In this document: positions 9,704-19,335 of the stretch, piece after piece | Numbering within the stretch: the stretch's first letter is position 1 | Layout: each line of letters begins with the position of its first letter | Assembly: GCA_946480785.1 (NCBI GenBank) | Contig: CAMLLD010000030.1 | Span: 3,828 to 67,827 of the forward strand | From: an uncultured Blastocatellia bacterium | GTDB taxonomy: Bacteria; Acidobacteriota; Blastocatellia; Pyrinomonadales; Pyrinomonadaceae | Length of the DNA stretch: 64,000 bases | Direction of reading: 5' to 3' | The notes under the pieces: generated by a model | Databases searched by the model: none | What the model saw: only the letters and a program-made list of their open reading frames with translations | What the model was told of the DNA's origin: nothing | Position numbers and translations under genes: made by a program

Positions 9704-10623
9704 GGCTTCTCCTTTCTGCTCGCGTCGACTTCTGCACGCGGGCCCGTTGCGACTACCGGCGGTTCGGGCTGTGGTAGTTTTGGTCCATATAAAATTCGGT
9801 GGAAGAAAACAGCGCCGATTCCCAGCACGCCCAATAACAAGCCGGCGGGTTTGGCGAGCCATTTCCAGTAGGTGTAACTGGGCGGGATGATCGGATTCGC
9901 AGGCAGACCGTAGCGATCGGGCGCGTTGATATCGTGCAGCACGTAGATCACGTGCGTGCCGCCGATCGACGGCGGATCGTAAACACCCGCATTGGCAAAA
10001 CCCGAGACTTCGCGCAATTGCTTCGCGCGCAAACCCGCGATCTGGACCATGTCTGACTTGGTGCCAAACCTCAGGCAGCCGGTGGGACACGCTTTAATGC
10101 AAGCGGGTTCGAGCCCCTGGCCCACGCGATCGGAGCAGAGCGTGCACTTGTAAACCTTGTTCGTCGTCGGATTGAACTTGGGAATATCGAACGGGCAACC
10201 GGAGATGCAGTAGCCGCAGCCGATGCAGTTCTCCTGTTGAAAATCGACGATGCCGTTTTCGTACTTGATGATCGCGCCGTCAGCCGGACACGCACGCAGA
10301 CAGCCGGGATCTTCGCAGTGCATGCACTGGTCCTTGCGCAACAGCCACATTAAATGGCCGTCGCGCTCGTCCTCGGCGAATTTGATCAGGTTGTAATAGT
10401 TCCACTCCGTCGTGGGCATCGTCTGATACGTGTCGTTGAACGTCGTCTCGCGAAACGGATGATCGTTCCACTCGACGCACGCGACCTCGCACGCCTTGCA
10501 GCCGATGCACGTGGACACATCGATGTATTTGCAGACTTGTTCTTCACGGCGCGTGCCCCGTCCGGGTATTGGACCAGGGTGGGCCGAGATTTCCTGAATC
10601 TGAAATGTTCGTGGATTAGGCAT
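9700..10623 (-). CDS. fdoH: formate dehydrogenase iron-sulfur (beta) subunit
   Basis: A 307-residue electron-transfer subunit. Four Cys clusters for [4Fe-4S] centres are visible: CIGCKACEVAC, CMHCEDPGCLRAC, CIGCGYCISGC and CTLCSDRVG with a later CIKAC. A C-terminal hydrophobic anchor (WLAKPAGLLLGVLGIGAVFF, about residues 255-275) fits the FdnH/FdoH architecture, with the bulk of the protein in the periplasm beside FdoG. It starts 3 bases after the fdoG stop and ends in a 4-base overlap with fdoI. Confidence 0.93.
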   Translation of the reverse strand: MPNPRTFQIQEISAHPGPIPGRGTRREEQVCKYIDVSTCIGCKACEVACVEWNDHPFRETTFNDTYQTMPTTEWNYYNLIKFAEDERDGHLMWLLRKDQCMHCEDPGCLRACPADGAIIKYENGIVDFQQENCIGCGYCISGCPFDIPKFNPTTNKVYKCTLCSDRVGQGLEPACIKACPTGCLRFGTKSDMVQIAGLRAKQLREVSGFANAGVYDPPSIGGTHVIYVLHDINAPDRYGLPANPIIPPSYTYWKWLAKPAGLLLGVLGIGAVFFHRILYGPKLPQPEPPVVATGPRAEVDASRKEKP

Positions 10624-10626
10624 CGT

Positions 10627-13600
10627 TTAGGCCCTCTCTATCTTCACGAGAAAACCTTTGAACTCCGGCGTGTACGCGTTCGGATCGATCGCCGCCGGCG
10701 AAAGCAGATTGGCGTTCGTCAGCGCCGTCTTGCCTTCGTCTTCGGCTATGCCGCGATAACCCCAGTGAATCGGCACGCCGATCTGATACGTCTTCTTGCC
10801 GTCGATCATCATCGGCTTGATTCGTTTCGTCACCATCGCCTTCGCGATGTAAACGCCGCGCGCACTGCTGACTTTCAACTTCTCGCCGCCGCGAATTCCC
10901 ATTTCATTGGCGAGCTCCGCCGGTATCTCCACAAAAGGCTCCGGCACCAGTTGCACGTTCATCGGGTTGTTTTTGGTCCAATAGTGATAGTGCTCGGTGA
11001 GCCGGTAAGTGGTGCAGACCACGTTGAAGCCCTGATCCGGCGTGCCGAACTTATCCATGTCGGAAGTGAATTTCCGCGCGACCGGATTGTTTGATTGTTG
11101 CGGATGCAACGGGTTGGCGATCGGACTTTCCATCGGTTCGTAATGTTCCGGGAATGGACCATCAGCAAAAGCCGCGAGTGGTCCGAAGATACGACCGACG
11201 CCTTCCGGATTCATGATGAACGGGCCCATGTGATCGGACGGCTTCGAATCGACTTTGAAATCGGGCACGTCGTTGCCGACCCATTTTTGCTGCGCTTCGT
11301 TCCACCAAACCTGGCGTCGCTCCATGTCCCAGGGCTTGCCCGAGAGATCGCACGAAGCGCGGTTGTACATGACGCGGCGATTGGCCGGCCATGAGAAGCC
11401 CCAGTTCGGATAAATGCCCAGACCCGATGGATCTTCCGTACCCCGACGTTGCATTTGCGCTCCCGCTTCTGTCCAGGAACCTGAGTACAACCAATTACCG
11501 CACGCAGTTGTGCCGTCATCCTTCAGCCAGGCGAAACCGGGAAGCTGCTGGCCTGCTTTGATCGTCACCCCGGCCTGTGTGTCGAGAGTTAGATCCGCCA
11601 GAGCTTTGCCGTTGATCTCTTTTGCGACTTCCGAGAGTGACGGATTTTCCGGAGTGGTATAGGCCCAACTGAGATTGATGATGGGATCCGGAAACTTCCC
11701 GCCTTCCTTCTGATAAAGCTCGCGAACTTTCAGAAAGATGCGCGCCAGGACCTCCTGATCGACCTTCGCGGCGCCCGGCGGCGGCACAGCCACGTACTTC
11801 CATTGCAGCCAGCGCGCGGAGTTGACGAAAGTGCCGTCCTTCTCGGCAAAGCCGGCGCCCGGCAAACGATAGACGGTCGTGTTGATATTCTTCATCTCGT
11901 CTTTCGTGATGCCGGGAGATCTCCAGAACTCGGCTGTTTCTTCGGGAAAGAGTTCGCAAACCACCAGGAAGTCGGCCTTCTTCAACGCGTCGATGTTCTT
12001 GCGCGAGTTAGGCCCGATGGCTACGCCGTTCATGCCGAAGGCAAACAGACCCTTTACTTTGCCCTGGTACATCTCGTCCCACATCTCGGTCCAGGAAAAC
12101 TTGCGATCGATCTTCGGCAGGTAGTGATAGTTGAAGTCGTTTTCCTTTGTCGCCGAATCGCCGTAGAGCGATTTTAAAAACGAGACCATGAACTTCGGTG
12201 TGTTGGACCAGTAGTTATACGAGTCCCACTCGTTTGGTTTCGAAGCAGTCGGTGTAGTGCGCTTCAGAAACGTGGCGAGGTCGGTATCGTTTGGCTGCGG
12301 GATCTTGAGATAGCCGGGAAAGATATCGAACACGCCGCCCATGTCGGTAGCGCCCTGAATGTTCGAATGTCCGCGCAGAGCATTGACGCCGCCGCCCGCG
12401 CGGCCGACGTTTCCAAGCAGCAACTGTAGAATCGCGGCCGTGCGAATGATCTGCGTGCCGGAGGTGTGTTGGGTCCAGCCGACGGCGTAGATGATCGTTG
12501 CGGCTTTCTTCATGTCGCCGTCTTTGCGGACGGAGGTGAAGAGGTCCGCGGCTTTCAGGAATTGATCCCGCGGAATGCCGGTGATGCGCTCGACCATCTC
12601 CGGTGTGTAGCGCGAATACTGTTGTTTCAAAAGCTGAAACACCGAGCGCGGATGCTGGAGCGAGAGATCGTAAGCGGTGTTTGGCGGCAGCATCGGCGGC
12701 GGTTTCTGTCCGCCTTGCGCGGAGGCGCCGACTGGACCACCGGCCTGATGTCCCTGCCCCTCACCGCCGCCGCCTTTCGACGAAGTCGAAGGCTGCTGCT
12801 GGCTCACCGGCTCTGACTTGCGCTCGAAATTTTTTCCGGGTTCTTCGCCAGCGCTCTTCTGTGCACCGGTGACTTCGGCGGACGACTTGCCGGACGTCGG
12901 CTGAGTGACTGCTCCCGCGGCCGCTCCTCCAGTTGTCTGTTGGGTGACTGGTCCAACGTTTCCGCCTTGCTCGTAATTCCACGTGTCCTTCGCGTAGGTC
13001 TTGCCGTCAAAACCCGAAAACAGTCCGTCTTCGGGAAGCTTGAATCCGTCTTTCACGATGAAAGCGGCGTTCGTGTAATTGATCAGATAGTCTTTGGCGA
13101 TGCGGTTGTTCTGAATCGCGTAGTTGATCAGACCGCCGAGGAAAGCGATGTCCGTACCCGCGCGAATTTGACAGAAGAGATCGGCCTGCGTGGCGGTGCG
13201 CGTGAAGCGCGGATCGACGACGATGATCTTGGCGTTGCGATGCAACTTCGCTTCGACCGGCCACTTAAAGCCGCACGGGTGGTTCTCGGCTGGATTACCG
13301 CCCATGATCAACATCATGTCGGTATTCTTCATGTCGATCCAGCCGTTGGTCATTGCGCCGCGTCCGAAGGTGGGCCCCAAACTGGAGACCGTCGGACCGT
13401 GTCAAACCCGGGCCTGCGTTTCGAAGTAGCAGACCCCCAGGCTGCGCATTGCCTTGACGGCGAGAAAGTTCAGTTCATTGGTGTCAGTGCAGCCGCCGAT
13501 CCAACCGATTGTTTCCATTCGGTTGACGGTATAGCCATCTTTGTCTTTATCGATGAACGTGGCGTCGCGCGTCTTCTTGGTCCAGCGGGCAATCTCGTCG

Positions 13601-13983
13601 ACGGCCTGGTCCCAGGAAATGTCTTCCCAGTGATCCGAGCCGGGACGCCGCACCTGCGGTTTCAGCAAGCGACGATCGTTCACGATCTCCTGCTCGAGCG
13701 AGGCGCCTTTTGGACACAAGGTGCCGCGATTGATCGGAGCGTCGGGATCTCCCTCGACGTGGACCACCTGTGGAATCGCGTTTTTTGCTTTGTCGCCGAG
13801 CGTGTGAATAATCACGCCGCAGCTCACGGAACAATAAGGACAAATACTGCGCGTCTCGCTGGTCCGCTCGATCTTCAGTCCTTGTGTCTGCGCATACACA
13901 GGCGCAAGACTGAAGCCAAATACACTTACACCGGCTCCTCCGATCAAGGTCGTCTTGATGAAGGTCCGTCTGGAGACATCCAT
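10627..13983 (-). CDS. fdoG: formate dehydrogenase catalytic (alpha) subunit, selenocysteine-containing
   Basis: One gene of 1118 residues if the in-frame TGA at 13402-13404 is read as selenocysteine (residue 194). The N-terminus has a Tat signal (SRRTFIK plus a hydrophobic stretch), then CPYCSVSCGV for the proximal [4Fe-4S] cluster. The sequence around the TGA, YFETQARV-U-HGPTV, matches FdnG/FdoG, where selenocysteine binds Mo or W in the bis-MGD active site and formate is oxidised to CO2. Downstream, MGGNPAENHP, RFTRTATQADLF and the C-terminal molydopterin domain are intact. An unusual low-complexity insert of about 97 residues, rich in Gln, Gly, Ser and Pro, lies at nt 12675-12966. This explains the length over the roughly 1015 residues of E. 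coli FdnG. Followed by fdoH and fdoI. Confidence 0.93.
13365..13404 (-). promoter_or_regulatory. SECIS element directing selenocysteine insertion in fdoG
   Basis: Right after the UGA codon, the mRNA can form GGUC-U-CC / GG-GGCC closing on an AGUUU loop (13373-13390), with a bulged U and a GU in the apical loop. This is the layout of E. coli fdhF/fdnG SECIS hairpins that bind SelB. The stem is within the coding sequence, as in all bacterial SECIS elements. Confidence 0.8.
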
Positions 13984-14092
13984 TGAAACTACCTCCAGGT
14001 CTAACTGCTTATCCGGGGCGATTCAGTTGTGGGGGAATTTACGATGAAAGACTAGGTCCAGCAACGAGAAAAGTCAATGTAGAACGGCCGCT

Positions 14093-15271
14093 TCATCGCG
14101 GCACAAAGTTATATTGGATCACGCCCCCGACTTTTACCGGACGGCCGCCGATCAGTGTTGGTGTAAAAAGAGAATTCCTTGCGGCTTCAATGCACGCGGC
14201 CAGAAGCAAAGGATGACCCGACATGGCGCTGGCCCCGATCACTTTCCCTTCTTCGTCTAGCAGTACTCTCACCACCACTGTGCCTGAAACGTGAGCCTTC
14301 TTGGCTTCAGCCGGATAAGTTGGCGTGACTAGCTTCAGTGCCCGCCCGTTCAGGACGTTGAAAGAACTCGCCTTGTGCGGAAATAGTTGTTCTTCAATTG
14401 CGAGGTCCGCACGAGCGCGAGCCTCGTCGCCTTTTCGGGAGAACGCAAGACCGCGATTCTCGTGAGCGTTCCTTAGTAGCGGATCCAACTGTATGGCCTT
14501 ATCGAAATCAGCAATGGCGCTGTCGAAGTCAAGCTTGCTTGCGTAAGCAACGCCTCGATGGTTGTAAGCGGTGGCGGCATCCGGATCTAATTGGATGGCT
14601 TTGGTGAAGTCGGCAATCGCACGGTCGTTGTCATCTTGCTGAAGATAAGTTCTGCCGCGGTCGATGTAAGCCGCTCCGGGTGTCAGATTGTCTAACCACG
14701 GACGCGGATCGCGTTGAATGTCCGCCGTCGAAGGATCTTTTTCTGTTTTGGAAGTTGCCTTGCTCGGCTCAGTAGCCGCGCTTCGCCCGGCCTCCAGTTC
14801 GATTGCTTTGTCAAAGTCCGCTAAGGCGCGCGTGAAATCGCCTTGTTGGGAATAAAGGCGGCCGCGACGAATATAGGCGACGGTTTTTTGCGGGTTCTGT
14901 TGGATGGCCTGTTCGAAGTTGACCAAAGCCTGATCGTACTTCTCGAGCACAACGTACGCGGCGCCCTTTGCATAGAATTCAAACTCGTCGCCTGGATTCT
15001 GTAGGTAGGTAATCGCGTTCTCAGCATAGACCTTGGCTTGATCTGTTTGTCCGTTGGCGCCGCTCAACTCGCACATCACCGCAAAGTACATCCCCATCCT
15101 CGCATTCGCGTCATAGTCCCCGGCCTCGCGGCGTTTCTTCGCGAACTCGTTCTGATTTGACGCTGAGTTAACTGTCGACGACTGCGCCTTGTTACTTTGC
15201 GGCACGGCAACGAATACTAAAGTGACTAGCGCTGTAGTGACAATGATTCTGAGTTCTAATCGCTGCGACAT
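14093..15271 (-). CDS. TPR-repeat protein with a C-terminal TonB domain
   Basis: About 392 residues. A signal peptide or anchor (IIVTTALVTLVFVAV) is followed by about five TPR motifs, e.g. AYIRRGRLYSQQGDFTRALADFDKAIEL and AYNHRGVAYASKLDFDSAIADFDKAIQL. The last 85 residues form a TonB_C domain (TPTYPAEAKKAHVSGTVVVRVLLDEEGKVI). The TonB end contacts energised outer-membrane receptors or acts as a generic periplasmic binding module in acidobacterial hybrids. An ATG at 15271 with GAGGGAT before it gives a normal signal peptide. A GTG at 15310 overlapping the fdhE stop would extend it by 13 residues. It lies between fdhE and fdoG, which is not a usual place for such a gene. Confidence 0.8.
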   Translation of the reverse strand: MSQRLELRIIVTTALVTLVFVAVPQSNKAQSSTVNSASNQNEFAKKRREAGDYDANARMGMYFAVMCELSGANGQTDQAKVYAENAITYLQNPGDEFEFYAKGAAYVVLEKYDQALVNFEQAIQQNPQKTVAYIRRGRLYSQQGDFTRALADFDKAIELEAGRSAATEPSKATSKTEKDPSTADIQRDPRPWLDNLTPGAAYIDRGRTYLQQDDNDRAIADFTKAIQLDPDAATAYNHRGVAYASKLDFDSAIADFDKAIQLDPLLRNAHENRGLAFSRKGDEARARADLAIEEQLFPHKASSFNVLNGRALKLVTPTYPAEAKKAHVSGTVVVRVLLDEEGKVIGASAMSGHPLLLAACIEAARNSLFTPTLIGGRPVKVGGVIQYNFVPR

Positions 15272-15306
15272 CCGATCCCTCACAAAGCAAGCCAGGAGAT
15301 TTTGCT

Positions 15307-16113
15307 TCACAATCCAACCAGGTTCAACTCAATTTTGCGGTAACCATGTTCGCGCGCCCAAAGATCGAGCGGCGCACCGTAGATCTCATCCACCAGCGGC
15401 ACCGCCAGTCCGAGACGAGTCAGGTCGATTCCCTTGAGGTAGTGTTTGCACGAATCGCATGCTTCGACGCGCAGGTGATCGAATCCGGGTGAGTGAAAGT
15501 AACCGAGTTTCGCCGGATTTTCTTCGCCGCAATGCGCGCAGATCACGCGGCGAAACTCCCACGAAGAAAGACAAGTGGCGCAGAGCAAATCCCGGTTGCC
15601 GCTCTCGCTCGCGCTTTCTTTCGATATAAGGAAGCTCAGTTGAGGAGCGCCGCCGCAAAACGGACACGTGCGTTCGCCGCCTGCGAGCTCTCTGCCGCGC
15701 GCCGGCTCTCTTCCAATGTCCGTGATGTTCGTTTCCGCCAGCAGACGCAGGTAAGGTTGCAGCACGGCTTTGGCGAAAAACTGCGTGTCCGAAGGACTGC
15801 GCCAGTAGTCGATCAACTTATGGACCATCAGGTCAGGCTCGCTGTCGAGGAGCACTTGCGCATCCGCCGCCAGCGACTCCGGACCATGCCGCGCGACACT
15901 CTCCAGTAGACCACTCGCTGCCGAAACGATGACGATCAGATCGCTTTCCAAATCGCCCACGGGTGACCAGTCTTCGCGGCTGCGCAATGAGTCGTAGATC
16001 TCTTTCTGTGCGCGCAGTAGTTGCGCGTAAAAGGTCAACAACTCTTTCGCGCCACTCGACTCGGCACTGAGGTAATCCGCGCGCTCGATCTGTTTGTCCC
16101 AAAACGTAGTCAC
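15307..16113 (-). CDS. fdhE: formate dehydrogenase accessory protein FdhE
   Basis: A 268-residue cytoplasmic chaperone. Four CxxC pairs form the rubredoxin-like metal sites of FdhE: CPFC, CATC, CAHC and CDSC, between residues about 145 and 230. FdhE binds the Tat signal of the catalytic subunit and is needed for respiratory formate dehydrogenase activity. The start is a GTG at 16113 without an obvious ribosome site. It heads the fdh transcription unit and overlaps the next frame by 4 bases if the long form of that gene is used. Confidence 0.9.
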   Translation of the reverse strand: MTTFWDKQIERADYLSAESSGAKELLTFYAQLLRAQKEIYDSLRSREDWSPVGDLESDLIVIVSAASGLLESVARHGPESLAADAQVLLDSEPDLMVHKLIDYWRSPSDTQFFAKAVLQPYLRLLAETNITDIGREPARGRELAGGERTCPFCGGAPQLSFLISKESASESGNRDLLCATCLSSWEFRRVICAHCGEENPAKLGYFHSPGFDHLRVEACDSCKHYLKGIDLTRLGLAVPLVDEIYGAPLDLWAREHGYRKIELNLVGL

Positions 16114-16147
16114 TTTGCCAGAACGAGTTTGCGGTAATCACTTTTCA

Positions 16148-16177
16148 TTGGCAACACGTCGCGCCTTGTGTTATAAA
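16148..16177 (+). promoter_or_regulatory. sigma-70-like promoter TTGGCA-18-TATAAA
   Basis: TTGGCA at 16148-16153 and TATAAA at 16172-16177 are separated by 18 bases and lie about 100 bases upstream of the ATG at 16276. A clear AAAGGAG ribosome site precedes that ATG. Confidence 0.5.
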
Positions 16178-16275
16178 ACCCGCCCTAATTTATTCCCTAA
16201 CCCCGAAGGGATGTTGTTTCCACTGCGCTGACCAAGCGTTTAACCTGACCATTTACTCAAAGGAGTTTCCCTCTC

Positions 16276-16932
16276 ATGCCAGCAAAAGTACCGGCCTCGC
16301 TTTTCATACTGTGTCTGCTCATTCTCGCGACGCCAGCAATCGCCTCCGCTCAAGCGGGAGCAGCGAACGGCACTTACAAATTCGTCATGGAAGATGGCTT
16401 CGCCAAGTATCTCGAGTTCGACGCGAAGTCAGACGATAAAGGTTCGGCCACGGGTTACATGATTTTCAACGACGAAGGCCCGGTGCGTTTTCAGGACGTT
16501 GACGGCACCGGAGAACCGAAGGACGAACCGCTCCCCTTTACGATGAAGGCGGAATTCAGCTCGATGACGATCCTGAAGAACCGCGCGCTGATCAACGGCG
16601 TCGTGCGCGATTCGAGTTATGCCGGTTACGTCGGTAAGTGGGTGCAGTTGGTGATCGAAGATAACGACGGCATCGAAGTGCCCGACAAATTCGTCTGGTC
16701 GTTTTGCCAGCCCGAGCCGGGCGGCTGGATACCGACGGACTTCGAAGTGCCCGGCGATCGCGGCGCTTTCATGAGTTGGTGGGCCACCGACGCTGAGCGC
16801 AAAGACGACGTCGGTATCCCCTCGCCCGATCTCATTCCCGGTAACCTGAAAAGCTGTCGCGTCTATCCGCTGGCCAGTTACGACTTCGCCTCGATCCTGA
16901 AAGGCGACGGCGCGATTCAGATCAAACAGTAA
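16276..16932 (+). CDS. secreted protein of unknown function
   Basis: A 218-residue protein with a signal peptide (SLFILCLLILATPAIASAQA). The mature part is rich in beta strand and contains YKFVMEDGFAKYLEFDAKSDDKGSATGYMIFND. Acidobacterial proteins of this general type are common, but I cannot name a family. The start is fixed by AAAGGAG 11 bases before the ATG. It stands alone, divergent from the fdh operon and convergent with the zinc-ribbon gene. Confidence 0.7.
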   Translation: MPAKVPASLFILCLLILATPAIASAQAGAANGTYKFVMEDGFAKYLEFDAKSDDKGSATGYMIFNDEGPVRFQDVDGTGEPKDEPLPFTMKAEFSSMTILKNRALINGVVRDSSYAGYVGKWVQLVIEDNDGIEVPDKFVWSFCQPEPGGWIPTDFEVPGDRGAFMSWWATDAERKDDVGIPSPDLIPGNLKSCRVYPLASYDFASILKGDGAIQIKQ

Positions 16933-16966
16933 GGCAAAGGAAAACTTTTCCGACCGGCGCGTGAGT

Positions 16967-17395
16967 TTATTTTTTGAACAGGTTCGCGAATGCCTGGCGC
17001 GCGTCGGTCGGAGCGCCTGAGGAAGTTTGGCGTTCGACGACGGTGCGCGGCGCGAAGAGTTCGCAGGTGTTGCGCGCGTTCTTGTTCACTATGCGCGCGG
17101 TGATCGGTTTGCTGCATTGGAAACGCGCGCCGGGATCGAAGTAAGTGCACTGGCGGCACGTGTGTAAGTCGCCTCTGCACTTCTCGCACGAGCTCTCGCC
17201 CGTAATCACGGCCGGCACCTTAAAGCCACACGAAGCACACTTCACGCTCTCACCAAACGCCATCATCTTCGGCGAACGCGGCCCTTCGCGATCGCGCGGC
17301 GCCTGAGCGTTGCCCGGCGCAGACTGCTGCTTCGGCCGTTGCGGCTCGCGGTCGTTGTCCATGTAACCGCGCTGACGATACTTGCGATCGCTCAT
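16967..17395 (-). CDS. small zinc-ribbon protein
   Basis: About 142 residues. The N-terminal half is charged and disordered (DNDREPQRPKQQ). The central part has seven or more Cys residues: CASC, CEKC and CRQC with later single Cys (FQCSKP, NTCELF). This suggests one or two zinc sites. The start at 17395 (MSDRKYRQ) is preceded by GGGGAG; an upstream start would add 13 residues. Function is unknown; a role in nucleic-acid or protein binding is only a guess. Confidence 0.7.
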   Translation of the reverse strand: MSDRKYRQRGYMDNDREPQRPKQQSAPGNAQAPRDREGPRSPKMMAFGESVKCASCGFKVPAVITGESSCEKCRGDLHTCRQCTYFDPGARFQCSKPITARIVNKNARNTCELFAPRTVVERQTSSGAPTDARQAFANLFKK

Positions 17396-17452
17396 CTTTT
17401 TTCTCCCCGGTGAGCAAACCATATCACAAGACAACCGTTAGTCAGAACGTTC

Positions 17453-17482
17453 TTGCTTTTGTCCGGCGGTTCGCTCTATTAT
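17453..17482 (+). promoter_or_regulatory. promoter TTGCTT-18-TATTAT for the subtilase gene
   Basis: The hexamers TTGCTT (17453-17458) and TATTAT (17477-17482) are 18 bases apart. A leader of about 95 bases follows with a small GAGGT/ACCTC hairpin and a ribosome site (CTGGAGGT) before the ATG at 17586. Confidence 0.5.
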
Positions 17483-17585
17483 CCGCGCCTCAGAAACCCG
17501 AGGTAAGTACCTCACGATCTCCTGCCCAGTTTCGCGCTCGCTCCCGAACAACCCAGGAACGTTCGTAAAAATCACTGGAGGTCTC

Positions 17586-19271
17586 ATGAAGAAAACACTC
17601 TTGTTGTTTACTCTACTAGCTATTTGTGTCTCAGTGGTGGTCCTCACCACAGTTCACGGTCAGGCTCCGAACAGCAACGCGGCCAAGTTTCGCCGCACGA
17701 GTCCCGACAAACGCATTCCCAATCAATACATCGTGGTACTCAAGAACGACGTCGACGACGTAGAGAGCGAAGCGCTGCGCCTGTCGCGCGACTTCGGCGG
17801 CGATCGCGGCAACGGCTTTACTTACCATCGGGCAATCAAAGGTTTTTCCTTGCGCATGCCGGAAGCACAGGCCGCGAAACTCGCCAACGATCCGCGCGTC
17901 GCTTTTGTCGAAGAAGACGGCGTCGTCAACATGATCACGACGCAGACGGGCGCGACGTGGGGACTCGATCGCATCGATCAGGTCAACCTGCCGCTTGACG
18001 GCAATTACAACTACAACGCCACCGGCTCGGGCGTGAAAGCCTACATCATCGACACCGGCATTCGTGCGACCCACACGCAGTTCGCCGGACGCGTGATTTC
18101 CGGTTTCACCGCCATCAGCGACGGCCTCGGCACGAACGACGGTAACGGACACGGCACACACGTCTCCGGCACCGTGGGCGGTTCAACTTATGGTGTCGCA
18201 AAGAACGTGACGCTGGTGGCGGTTCGCGTGCTTGATTCGAGTGGTTCGGGAACGAACTCCGGCGTGATCGCGGGCGTCGATTTCGTTACCTCGGATCATC
18301 AGGCGGGCCAACCCGCAGTCGCAAACATGAGTCTCGGCGGCGGCGCTTCGAGCGCGCTCGACACGGCCGTCACCAACTCGATCAACGACGGCGTGACTTA
18401 TGCGATCGCCGCGGGCAACGACAATGTCGACGCGTGCACCACCTCGCCGGCGCGCGTGGCGAGCGCGATCACCGTCGGCGCTACGACGATCAGCGATGCG
18501 CGTGCGTCGTTCTCAAACTTCGGCACGTGTCTCGACATCTTCGCGCCCGGCAACAACATCACCTCGTCGTGGAACACGAGCGACACGGCGACGAACACGA
18601 TCTCGGGTACGTCGATGGCGACGCCGCACGTTACGGGCGTTGCCGCGTTGTTCCTCGAAACCAATCCCACGGCATCGCCGGCGACAGTGGCAGCGGCGAT
18701 CGTTAATGGCGCTTCTCTCAACAAGGTTACGAGCGCGGGAACGGGCTCGCCCAATCGCCTGCTCTTCTCGTTGTTGGGTGGCGCGCCTCCGCCGCCGCCA
18801 CCGGGAACGGAACTGTTGCTCAACCGCGGCTTTGAGTCGGGTAGCGTCAACTGGACCGCGACGGCCGGTGTGATCACGAACTCGACCGGACAGACACCGC
18901 GCAGTGGTTCGTTCTACGCGTGGCTTGACGGCTACGGCACGACACACACCGATTCGCTGTTTCAGGACGTCGCGTTGCCCGCGAGCGCCACGTCCGTGAC
19001 CCTCACGTTCTGGCTCAAGATCAACACGGCGGAGACGACGACCACCACCGCCTTCGATACGTTGCAAGTGCAGATTCGTAACACCAGCAACACGGTGCTC
19101 TCGACGCTGGCCACGTATTCAAACTTGAACAAGTCGACGGGCTACGTGCAGAAGAGTTTCAACCTGACGTCCTTTAAAGGACAGACGGTTCGGATCTACT
19201 TCCTCGGCAATGAAGACTCGTCGCTACAGACGTCGTTTGTGATCGACGACACGTCTTGCATCACGCAATAG
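17586..19271 (+). CDS. secreted subtilisin-like serine protease (S8, proteinase K type)
   Basis: A 561-residue preproprotein. A signal peptide covers residues 1-25, followed by an I9 inhibitor propeptide (about 45-115, [11 protein letters not shown] to [10 protein letters not shown]). The catalytic triad is visible: Asp156 (AYIIDTGI), His189 (GHGTHVSG) and Ser343 ([10 protein letters not shown]). After a poly-Pro linker at about residue 400, a roughly 150-residue C-terminal beta-sandwich domain ([16 protein letters not shown]) resembles carbohydrate-binding or P-domain-like modules. It probably degrades extracellular protein. Followed by a strong terminator. Confidence 0.93.
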   Translation: MKKTLLLFTLLAICVSVVVLTTVHGQAPNSNAAKFRRTSPDKRIPNQYIVVLKNDVDDVESEALRLSRDFGGDRGNGFTYHRAIKGFSLRMPEAQAAKLANDPRVAFVEEDGVVNMITTQTGATWGLDRIDQVNLPLDGNYNYNATGSGVKAYIIDTGIRATHTQFAGRVISGFTAISDGLGTNDGNGHGTHVSGTVGGSTYGVAKNVTLVAVRVLDSSGSGTNSGVIAGVDFVTSDHQAGQPAVANMSLGGGASSALDTAVTNSINDGVTYAIAAGNDNVDACTTSPARVASAITVGATTISDARASFSNFGTCLDIFAPGNNITSSWNTSDTATNTISGTSMATPHVTGVAALFLETNPTASPATVAAAIVNGASLNKVTSAGTGSPNRLLFSLLGGAPPPPPPGTELLLNRGFESGSVNWTATAGVITNSTGQTPRSGSFYAWLDGYGTTHTDSLFQDVALPASATSVTLTFWLKINTAETTTTTAFDTLQVQIRNTSNTVLSTLATYSNLNKSTGYVQKSFNLTSFKGQTVRIYFLGNEDSSLQTSFVIDDTSCITQ

Positions 19272-19300
19272 CCGATGAGCCCATTCGGGTTCGTTGCTGT

Positions 19301-19335
19301 GAGGGCGAGCTTAACGGCTCGCCCTCGTTTATTAT
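19301..19335 (+). terminator. rho-independent terminator after the protease gene
   Basis: A perfect 10-base stem GAGGGCGAGC/GCTCGCCCTC (19301-19310, 19317-19326) with a TTAACG loop, followed by GTTTATTAT. It ends immediately before the next coding region. Confidence 0.75.

Noticed and set aside
13380..13404. In-frame TGA suggesting fdoG is a pseudogene or two genes
   Set aside because: The stop is at the selenocysteine position of FdnG/FdoG with the flanking residues preserved and a SECIS-like stem follows, so it is read as selenocysteine.
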